A DNA stretch of 60,884 nucleotides, taken from NCBI GenBank assembly GCA_021774255.1, contig JAJFJF010000013.1, positions 1 through 60,884 of the forward strand. Direction: 5' to 3'. The position numbers were made by a program, and so were the translations under genes. Under the pieces are notes generated by a model. It had not been told where the DNA came from and made no database searches. It worked only from the letters and a program-made list of their open reading frames with translations. This document shows, in pieces, positions 27,079 to 35,400 of the stretch (positions within the stretch are counted from its first letter, which is position 1; every line of letters begins with the position of its first letter). This stretch comes from Gammaproteobacteria bacterium. Its GTDB lineage: Bacteria > Pseudomonadota > Gammaproteobacteria > JAJFJF01.

Positions 27079-29181
27079 ATGGCGTCAAAACTGTCTGTGT
27101 TTTTGATTCTCGTGGTGCTCGTCACCTGCGCCTCGGCGCAGACGATGATTACCGACTGCACAGGCTTGCAGAACATGAAGAATAACTTGGCAGGGAACTA
27201 CGAACTAGCCAATGATATTGATTGCTCAGCTACTGTGGGTTGGAATGGTGGCGCAGGGTTTGAGCCGGTGGGGAACGGTACCATTCTCTTTGCTGGTGCA
27301 TTTATGGGTAGTGGGCATTTGATCTTTAACCTCACTATTAACCGACCTTCAATGGATTCTGTTGGATTATTTGGAGCTGCAGCTGCAAATAGCGAAATCA
27401 CTATGGTAGGGTTGGAAGGCGTTAATATTGTGGGGCAGATTCGGGTTGGCGGCTTAGCAGGTGCTAAATACGGTCCTGTGAGTAATAGCCATGTTATTGG
27501 AAGTGTTTCAAGTTCCAGTGCGGCGTTAAGCCAAGTAGGCCTCCTGGTGGGCCATAACTTGGGTTTGAGTAGCTCGGTAACGAATTGTTATTCTATGGGA
27601 ACTGCAACTGGATTTGACGAGGTGGGTGGTTTAGTTGGTTTTCACCAGTTTGGCACTATTAGCAGTAGCTTCAGTGAAGCTAGCGTGACGAGTTTAGGTG
27701 GCCGTACCGGTGGTTTGGTAGGTAATAACCGAGGTATTATTATTAACAGTTATGCTACCGGCGATGTAATGGGTTCAGGAGATCAGGTGGGTGGGCTAGC
27801 TGGCCGTAGTACTGTCGAGGCTTCTATTAGCAGCTGTTATGCTACAGGTAGTGTAACAGGCTTAAATAATCATGTTGGCGGTTTGGTGGGTTGGAATACC
27901 AACATTATTACTACTAGCTATGCGGTAGGCAGTGTATCGGGCTTGAGTAACGTTGGGGGTTTGTTAGGAATTGCCGGCAGCGGTAGTGCTGTCAGCCAAA
28001 GTTATTGGGATACAGAAACCTCGGGAACCTTGGTAAGCGATGGTGGCGTTGGGAAAACAACAGCGCAAATGCAGCAACAAGCCACTTTTTCTGGCTGGAA
28101 TTTTAATACCAATTGGTACATTGAAGCAGGCCAAGATTACCCGCATTTGCGAACGCCTTACCCACGCACATGCAAAGAACTACAATATATTTCTCTCTCT
28201 CAAGATGTTGAGCTTGCACAAAACATCCACTGTGCGGAAACACTTGCTTGGAATGCTGCTGCAGGCTTCGTTCCCTTGGGGCGTAGCCTGGGTGGTTCTT
28301 CACTGTCGAGTTTTTCGGGAGTTTTTAAGGGAAATGGCTATCTTATTATTGGTATAACCATTAGTCGCGCTACGGAAAGTGACGTGGGGCTTTTTGCATT
28401 GCTGAGTGGCCGAGTCGAAAATTTAGGTGTCATAAATGTAAGCGTTACGGGCGATCGCCGCGTAGGCGCGTTGGTGGGCCAACTAGAATCAGGTGGCGCC
28501 ATTGATGATTGTTTTACCACGGGACAGGTGACGGGCTTTCAAGATGTAGGTGGTTTGGTGGGTCGCCAAGATGATGCGGTTGTCCAAAACACTTATTCAG
28601 AGTGTGCCGTCGTGGCTTCTTCTGCGTTAGGAGGCCTCATCGGCCGACTCAATCAATTCGGGATTGTGAGTAACAGCTACGCAGTGGGTGTTGTTTCAGG
28701 TTCTGCAACAACAGGGGGGCTAGTGGGTATTTCATTTGGTTCAGCAGTCAATAGCTATTGGGATACTCAAACTAGCACTCAACCTAATAGTGCAGGTGGA
28801 CAAGGGAAAACCAGTGCAGAAATGCAAATGCTTAGCACGTTTATTGGTTGGAACTTTGCGGACACTTGGTGGATTGATGAAGGCAATGCAGCGCCGGTAC
28901 TGCGTATCTTTTTAGTACAAGAGCAACCACCACAAGTGGGTGTGCCGAGCAAAAGCCCTTCGCCAAGTGTTACCCCAAGCCAGTCACTTACGCCGGGAAA
29001 GGGAGCTGGGCCAGGAGGAGGAAGCGATAGCAACACGGCGTTGATTGCCGGTGTGACGGTAGCAGGGGCCATTGCCAGTCTGGTGGTGGGTGCAGGAATA
29101 AAATGGTACTGGGAAAGAAAACATTTTCTTGCTACCCATGGCAAAGAAGAACTTGAGATGAAGAATGCTGTTCATGTGTGA
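27079..29181 (+). CDS. S8: two GLUG modules on a Ser/Pro stalk, no CADG domains
   Basis: 700 residues. The signal peptide and first 35 residues match S7, after which it diverges (MKNNLAGNYELANDIDCSA). GLUG module 1 (about 25-350) has seven or so repeats and closes with TFSGWNF and YPHL. Module 2 (about 353-615) lacks part of the usual opening (it starts TCKELQYISLSQDVELAQNI) and closes with TFIGWNF. A 35-residue Ser/Pro/Gly linker (SKSPSPSVTPSQSLTPGKG) replaces the CADG stalk. The membrane helix is at about 652-674 and the tail is short (KWYWERKHFLATHGKEELEM). The linker composition is typical of extended, possibly O-glycosylated stalks in secreted proteins; glycosylation here is speculation. 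Confidence 0.85.
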   Translation: MASKLSVFLILVVLVTCASAQTMITDCTGLQNMKNNLAGNYELANDIDCSATVGWNGGAGFEPVGNGTILFAGAFMGSGHLIFNLTINRPSMDSVGLFGAAAANSEITMVGLEGVNIVGQIRVGGLAGAKYGPVSNSHVIGSVSSSSAALSQVGLLVGHNLGLSSSVTNCYSMGTATGFDEVGGLVGFHQFGTISSSFSEASVTSLGGRTGGLVGNNRGIIINSYATGDVMGSGDQVGGLAGRSTVEASISSCYATGSVTGLNNHVGGLVGWNTNIITTSYAVGSVSGLSNVGGLLGIAGSGSAVSQSYWDTETSGTLVSDGGVGKTTAQMQQQATFSGWNFNTNWYIEAGQDYPHLRTPYPRTCKELQYISLSQDVELAQNIHCAETLAWNAAAGFVPLGRSLGGSSLSSFSGVFKGNGYLIIGITISRATESDVGLFALLSGRVENLGVINVSVTGDRRVGALVGQLESGGAIDDCFTTGQVTGFQDVGGLVGRQDDAVVQNTYSECAVVASSALGGLIGRLNQFGIVSNSYAVGVVSGSATTGGLVGISFGSAVNSYWDTQTSTQPNSAGGQGKTSAEMQMLSTFIGWNFADTWWIDEGNAAPVLRIFLVQEQPPQVGVPSKSPSPSVTPSQSLTPGKGAGPGGGSDSNTALIAGVTVAGAIASLVVGAGIKWYWERKHFLATHGKEELEMKNAVHV

Positions 29182-29212
29182 TATTTTTACTCTGTGGCTG
29201 CAAAGCTGAAGT

Positions 29213-29262
29213 GTTCTCTGAATCCAAGGCAAAAAAAATACCCAATTATTTGTTAGTTAACT
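29213..29262 (+). repeat. Partial IS30-end-like sequence in junction S8-S9
   Basis: TGAATCCAAGGC, then a run of A, ACCCAATTATTTGTTAG and TTAACTACC. It aligns with the outer part of the fuller copy at 32243-32307, so the two intergenic regions share a duplicated origin. Confidence 0.4.
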
Positions 29263-29288
29263 ACCATTTTTAAAAACATACACCTCCC

Positions 29289-29349
29289 TGTTACCCTATA
29301 TCTCTAGACAAGCAGACTCAAACGTTGATACGGGTTTCCTTGTTTTTTT
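29289..29349 (+). promoter_or_regulatory. S9 promoter plus terminator-like leader hairpin
   Basis: TGTTACCCT (29289-29297). The stem ACAAGCAGACTC (29308-29319)/GGGTTTCCTTGT (29332-29343) is followed by seven T. Downstream CAAC/GTTG can form the second stem. Confidence 0.62.
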
Positions 29350-29424
29350 CTCTAAATTGCTTAAGCAACTTTTTTTTAGTGTTGAGTGGTTTTAAAACGT
29401 AACTAAGAACTAAGTTAAGTAAGG

Positions 29425-32115
29425 ATGGCTTTGAAGCTGTCTGTACTTTTCTTTCTTCTGGCGCTCGTTACCTGCGCCTCAGCGCAGACGATGATTACTA
29501 CCTGCCAAGAGTTGCAGGACATGAGCTTAAATTTGGCGGGGAATTATGCGCTGGCTAATGATATTGATTGTTCGGCTACCTCTAGCTGGAATAGTGGGGC
29601 AGGGTTTGAGCCGATTGGCACGATCGCTGTGAAGTTTACAGGTGCTTTTGATGGGCAGGCCTATGAAGTCAATGACTTGTTTATCAACCGCCCCACTATG
29701 ACGGCTGTCGGACTGTTTGGTTACATTGATGAGCCTGGCCGAATTACTTCTGTTGGAGTGATAAGCATCAACGTCACGGGTGGCGGTAACGTAGGGGGGC
29801 TGGCTGGCAGAAACTTTGGTGCCATCAGTTATAGCTATGCAACAGGAGCAGTGAAAAATCTTAATGACAACACAGGTGGTCTCGTCGGCGACAACAGAGG
29901 AACCGTCACTACCTGTTATGCTAGTAGTGCAGTGAATGGTGCAGGTACTGGCAGCGACAATGTAGGCGGCTTTGTCGGTGATAATCAAGGGGGCACTATC
30001 AGTAATAGCTATGCAACAGGTACGGTGACAGGGGTAAATTACATCGGCGGTTTCGCGGGTAGCAACTGCGGTGTCATAAGCTACTCTTACGCTGTAGGTG
30101 CAGTTTCCGGTAGCCTCAATGTTGGCGGTTTCTTAGCCAGAGAATCCTGTGGGTCAACTGTTCATGCTTATTGGAATACGCAAACTACTGGCCAATTGGT
30201 GAGCGTGGGAGGGGTAGGCAAGAGCACCGCCGAAATGTTCCAGCAAGCAACGTATCCTCTATGGGATTTTAACTGTCGTTGGAGCATTAACGAAGATAGC
30301 AACTATCCTCAGCTGACGATGAATAACTGCAGTACCTTCTTCGTGAATACCTGTGAAGAATTGCAAACCGCGGTATTGTTGCTTGATGCCTCGATTTATC
30401 TTTCACAAGATATTGACTGTGCTGATTCGGCGAATTGGGATAATGGTGCTGGTTTTGTTCAAGGTCGTTTGATAGCTAACGTATTCAATGGTAACGGTTA
30501 CATTATTTCTGACTTAATAATTAACCGTCCTTCTAACTATGTTGTTGGACTGTTTGCTCGTATTGATGGCAATGCGCAAATTTATTCGGTGGGGCTTGTT
30601 GATGTCAATATTTCAGCGGCAGGCACTGTTGGCAGTCTAGTGGGCCTCAATCGAAAGGGAACAATTACTAATACCTATGCAACAGGCACTGTCATAAGTT
30701 CAGGTACTACCATTGCTGGTCTAGTAGGTGAGAACCAAGACACTATCATCAATGCTTACTCCACAGTGAGCGTCACGGGATCGAGCTCGACGGGTGGTTT
30801 AGTGGGGAGTAATGTTTTAGCCGGTGTTGCTACCAACAGTTACTGGGACACGCAAACTTCCACTCAAGCCAGCAGTGCGGCAGGCACTGGTAAAACAACG
30901 AGCGAAATGCACCAGCAGCTCACTTATGTAAGCTGGGACTTCCTAACAATCTGGCAGATAGAAGAAGGACTTGATTACCCAATGTTGATCCCTGCAACAC
31001 AAACCTCATCTTATTCCAACTCTGCTAGTCAGAGCATGAGTGAAAGTCCTGCACATGTGATCGACTCTTGCGAGAAATTACAAAATATCCAGGCTGACCT
31101 CAGCGGCACCTACGAAATCATACAGAATATCGATTGCTCAAACACAGCAACCTGGAACGGTGGCGCAGGCTTCGAACCCATCGGTACAACAAGCTCACCC
31201 TTCACCGGCACGCTTAACGGCAACGGGTACCGTGTATCCAACCTTGTGATCAACCGCCCTTCAGATTCTGAAGTGGGGCTTTTTGGTCACACGGGGAGCG
31301 CAGCTCAAATTAATGAGCTCAAGCTTATCTATAGTATTACGGGTGGCAACCAGGTGGGGGCGTTCGTTGGCTATAACGAAGGCACGGTTACGGGGTGTTA
31401 TGCCTCAGGCACTTTGCAAAGTAATGCTGATTCTGTTGGTGGAATTGTTGGCGTTAACGCAGGCACCGTGACATCTTGCCAGGCGGCAGGCGCGATTACG
31501 GGCAGTAGTAATACCGTGGGTGGTTTAATTGGAAACAACATAGGCACGCTCACTAATAGTTATGCGACAACATCCGTGACAGGAGATGACACCGTCGCAG
31601 GCTTGGTTGCTTACAACCAGGCAAGCGGCTCAGTTAATCTTGTCTTTGCATCTGGACTTGTAACGGCTACTAATGGTAGCCCCCAATATGTGGGCGGCTT
31701 AATTGCCAGGAATAGTGGGACTGTATCCAGCAGTTATTGGGACACAGAAACGAGTCAGCATAGCGCCAGCGCCGCAGGTATTGGCAGAACAACGGCAGAG
31801 ATGTACCAGGAAGCAACCTACGTTGGCTGGGATTTCACCACCATATGGTGGATAAAAGAAGATGAGCAATATCCTGACTTATGGATGATTCGTCCTCCAG
31901 TCCAAGCGACTGAGAGCGCACGACCCAGCCAGTCTCCGAAACCGGGGAATCCTGGTAGTGGCAAACTGCTGTCTCCTGGTGAGAAGGCGGCCATTATTGT
32001 GCCGAGTGTCTTAAGCGCGTTAGTGGGTATCGCTTATACGGGATACAAGTGGTATCACCGGCGTGAAGAAATCAAACAGAAGTCACAAAATAATGCCGGC
32101 ATGACGGCCTTGTGA
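29425..32115 (+). CDS. S9: three GLUG modules on Ser/Pro linkers, no CADG domains
   Basis: 896 residues. The signal peptide ends ASA|Q. Module 1 (about 22-300) and module 2 (about 303-525) follow the S7 pattern, with module 2 starting NTCEELQTAVLLLDASIYLS. A polar linker (SSYSNSASQSMSESP) then leads to module 3 (about 545-840), which has a full N-terminal-style opening (SCEKLQNIQADLSGTYEIIQ) and looks like the head of an independent gene fused in frame. Each module ends with a GW/SWDF-type signature. A second linker (ARPSQSPKPGNPGSGK) precedes the membrane helix (about 851-873) and a short basic tail. With S8 and S14 it makes a subclass that uses flexible linkers instead of CADG stalks. The junctions on both sides carry IS30-end-like sequence. 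Confidence 0.85.
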   Translation: MALKLSVLFFLLALVTCASAQTMITTCQELQDMSLNLAGNYALANDIDCSATSSWNSGAGFEPIGTIAVKFTGAFDGQAYEVNDLFINRPTMTAVGLFGYIDEPGRITSVGVISINVTGGGNVGGLAGRNFGAISYSYATGAVKNLNDNTGGLVGDNRGTVTTCYASSAVNGAGTGSDNVGGFVGDNQGGTISNSYATGTVTGVNYIGGFAGSNCGVISYSYAVGAVSGSLNVGGFLARESCGSTVHAYWNTQTTGQLVSVGGVGKSTAEMFQQATYPLWDFNCRWSINEDSNYPQLTMNNCSTFFVNTCEELQTAVLLLDASIYLSQDIDCADSANWDNGAGFVQGRLIANVFNGNGYIISDLIINRPSNYVVGLFARIDGNAQIYSVGLVDVNISAAGTVGSLVGLNRKGTITNTYATGTVISSGTTIAGLVGENQDTIINAYSTVSVTGSSSTGGLVGSNVLAGVATNSYWDTQTSTQASSAAGTGKTTSEMHQQLTYVSWDFLTIWQIEEGLDYPMLIPATQTSSYSNSASQSMSESPAHVIDSCEKLQNIQADLSGTYEIIQNIDCSNTATWNGGAGFEPIGTTSSPFTGTLNGNGYRVSNLVINRPSDSEVGLFGHTGSAAQINELKLIYSITGGNQVGAFVGYNEGTVTGCYASGTLQSNADSVGGIVGVNAGTVTSCQAAGAITGSSNTVGGLIGNNIGTLTNSYATTSVTGDDTVAGLVAYNQASGSVNLVFASGLVTATNGSPQYVGGLIARNSGTVSSSYWDTETSQHSASAAGIGRTTAEMYQEATYVGWDFTTIWWIKEDEQYPDLWMIRPPVQATESARPSQSPKPGNPGSGKLLSPGEKAAIIVPSVLSALVGIAYTGYKWYHRREEIKQKSQNNAGMTAL

Positions 32116-32242
32116 TTATTGATAATAAGCTGAGTTTTATGAGCGAATACTAGCCTGTTTTTATTTTTAGGGATTTTGTTGCTCCTTTTATTGCTCTCAA
32201 AAAAATCCTCAATAAAGCCACTAAGCCTACATTGTTGGGCTA

Positions 32243-32307
32243 GCTGTTGCAGTTAGAAATTGAATCCAAGCGCAAAAAAAATACCCAATTATTTGTTAGT
32301 TAACTAC
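32243..32307 (-). repeat. Solo IS30-type end (about 65 bp) between S9 and S10
   Basis: Read on the minus strand it gives GTAGTTAACTAACAAAT, a T-run, then CTTGGATTCAATTTCTAAC and TGCAACAGC. The left end of the IS30 element at 60101-60164 gives GTAGTTAACTGACAAAT, a T-run, CTTGAATTCAACTTCTAAC and TGCAACAGC. The inner 28 bases differ at two positions. No transposase accompanies it, so it is a relic end, oriented as the right end of a plus-strand copy. The stretch 32116-32242 before it shows no gene. Confidence 0.6.
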
Positions 32308-32331
32308 CATTTTTAAAAACATACACCCCCC

Positions 32332-32391
32332 TGTTACCCTATATCTCTAGACAAGCAGGCCCAAACATTGATACGGGTTTTCTTGTTTTTT
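32332..32391 (+). promoter_or_regulatory. S10 promoter plus terminator-like leader hairpin
   Basis: TGTTACCCT (32332-32340). The stem ACAAGCAGGCCC (32351-32362)/GGGTTTTCTTGT (32375-32386) is followed by T to 32391. Compared with S4, two changed bases keep pairing (U-G to C-G and A-U to G-U). Confidence 0.65.
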
Positions 32392-32456
32392 CCTAAATTA
32401 CTAACCAACTTTTTAGCGTTGACTAATTTGAAAAGCTAACTAAGCATTCAGCCAGA

Positions 32457-35400
32457 ATGATGTCAAAGCTGTTCGTGCTCCTTCCCCTTGTAGTGCTCGT
32501 CACCTGCGCCTCGGCCCAGACAATGATTACTAGCTGCCAAGAGCTGCAGGATATGAATTTGGATTTGGCGGGAAGTTATGTTCTTGCTAATGACATCAAC
32601 TGCTCAGATAGCGTGAATTGGAATGGCGGGCAGGGGTTTGCGCCGGTGGGAACCGAAAATACGCCTTTTAGGGGTGATTTTGATGGAAAGAATCACAAGA
32701 TTATTGGACTGACTATTCAACGTTCGACAACCAATGAAGTTGGTTTGTTCGGACGTACAGACAATAATGAGATAATAAATGTCGGACTAGAGGGGGGAAA
32801 CATAAGAGGTAGTTACTATGTTGGTAGCCTAATAGGTTGGGTTAATAGCGGTGCAGTAACCAATTGCTATGCTACAAATGTAGTTTCAGGTGACCGGTAT
32901 ATTGGAGGATTAGTCGGTTACACCAATGCTGCTTCTCTCTTTCAAAGTTATGCTACAGGTAGTATTTCAGGTAAATATTGGATTGGTGGCTTAGCAGGGT
33001 GTGTCAGTTATACCGCCTCAGTCTACCAATGTTATGCTACGGGCAGCGCATCAGCTGCATCAGCAGGAGTAGGAGGATTGGTAGGTATCACTGGCGCGGG
33101 TGCCTTGATTTCACAAAGCTATGCCACTGGTTCAGCAACTGGCTCAAGCACCGCGGGCGGGCTTGTGGGCAGCCACGCAGGAACCGTTTCAGAATGCTAT
33201 TCAACTGGTTCTGCACCACGTGGTTTAATTGGTTGGCACAATGATGGGGAGGGTGTAACGCAAAAAAGCTATTGGGACACACAGAGCTCAGGCCAAACCT
33301 CCAGTTATGGTGGTGTTGGTAGAACGACAGCCCAAATGCACCAACAATCAAATTTTATGGGGTGGGATTTTACTGATGTTTGGTGGATTGATGAAGGAAA
33401 TGGTTACCCCCAGTTACAAGTTTTTGTACTCCTAGAGCTACAAAATCCTATTCTCGATCAAAGTAGTTCGATAGGCCAACTGTTTTTGTTTGCGATCCCT
33501 GAAGATACTTTTGGATCACCTAATGATCCGGTGCTTGACTATAGTACAGGGTTAATCAGTGGTGAACCTTTGCCCAATTGGTTAAGTTTTACTGCATCAA
33601 GTGCTACTTTCTCTGGCACGCCCCTATCAGGAGATCAAGGTGCTCACGACATCGAAGTCACTGCATGTAACAATCAAGGCAGCTGTATCAGCGATACATT
33701 TATCCTAACCATACTCAATCGCTCTCCGGCAGTGGGAAGCGGTTTGCAGGATCAAAATGTGAACATAGGAGGCTTCCTGAATTACATTTTTAGCGTTGAT
33801 GCCTTTGCAGATGGTGATAACGATCCACTACTTTACACATCGCAGCAAACTGGTGGAGGCGCATTGCCTGGTTGGCTGGGCTTTAATGGCGGGACTCGTA
33901 CTTTCTCAGGCACGCCTGTCTCAGGTAACCAAGGCACATTGACACTCGAAGTCACCGCCAGTGATGGATTTGGTGGCAGTGTCTCTGCCACTTTCACTCT
34001 CACCATCAATAATCAAGCGCCCATCGTGCAGACACTTATTGACACACAGCATGCTACCAGCGGGCAACCCTTTAACTATGTGGTCCCTGGAAATACATTT
34101 AATGATGCAGATGGTGATAGTTTGACGTTAAGCGCTACTTCTTTCGAAGGGGGCACACTACCTGAATGGCTCACCTTTACATCGAGCACGGCTACCTTTT
34201 CAGGTACGCCTACACCACGAAGCAGCTGTACCATTGAACTAACTGCCGCCGATCCTTATGGCGGGCAAGTCATGATGCGCTTTGATATTGTGGTGCCGAA
34301 CTTATCGCCAACGCAAGAAAGCGCGCTACTTGATCAGGTTGTTAATGTGAGTGGCGCGTTGAACTACGCTTTTGCAAGCAATATCTTTTTAGATGGTGAC
34401 AATGATCCGTTGAGTTATGCGGCAGAACTGGATAATGGTGCTCCTTTACCCGTTTGGTTAACTTTTATGAGTGGTTCTCGACTTTTCTCAGGCGTGCCTG
34501 CATCGGGTAACCAGGGTGTATTAAATATCCGTGTTATTGCAGATGACAGTTATGGTGGAAATGCTACGGGGAGTTTTACGCTGACAGTGAATAACCAACC
34601 GCCTTTGGTACAACTACCTATTGCAGCACAAACAGCAATGAATGGCCAACTCTTTCAATTTGTTGTACCTGAGAACACCTTTTATGACGCCGATGGAGAT
34701 AGCTTCACTCTTGCAGCGACTGCTGTAGGAGGAGGTGCTTTACCTAGCTGGATTAGCTTTATCGCTAATTCAGGCACATTTTCGGGGATCCCCACAGAAC
34801 GAGCAACACATGCGATTGAATTAATTGCTACCGATCCCTTTGGTGGTCAAGGTATAGCTAGCTTTGATATCGTTGTTCCCAATTTGGCGCCTATTCAAGA
34901 TAATGCACTTATCGATCAGTGGCTGAATGTGAGTAGCACATTGCACTACGTTTTTACAGCAAGCACTTTTTCGGATGGTGATAGCGATACGCTTACTTAT
35001 TCTGCCCAGCTGAATGGAGGAGGTGGGTTACCAAGTTGGCTCAGCTTTACTAGTGGGACGCGTACCTTTTCAGGCGTGCCTGCTTCGGGTGACCAAGGCG
35101 TGTTAGGCATTGACGTCACTGCCAATGATGGGTTTGGTGGCAGTGTCACCGGCAATTTCATTATCACCGTCAACAATCAAGTGCCGACACTGCAAACGCC
35201 TATCGGCACGCAAACTGCTGCCAGTGCTTTGCTGTTTCAATTTGTCGTGCCGGGTGACACCTTCTTTGACGCCGATAGCGATCCTTTAACATTAAGCGCC
35301 TCTTCCGCAGGTGGTGGGGCATTACCAGAATGGCTCAGCTTTACACGAGAAACAGCGACCTTCTCAGGCACTCCTTCAGTGCGTGGCAATCATGCCATTG

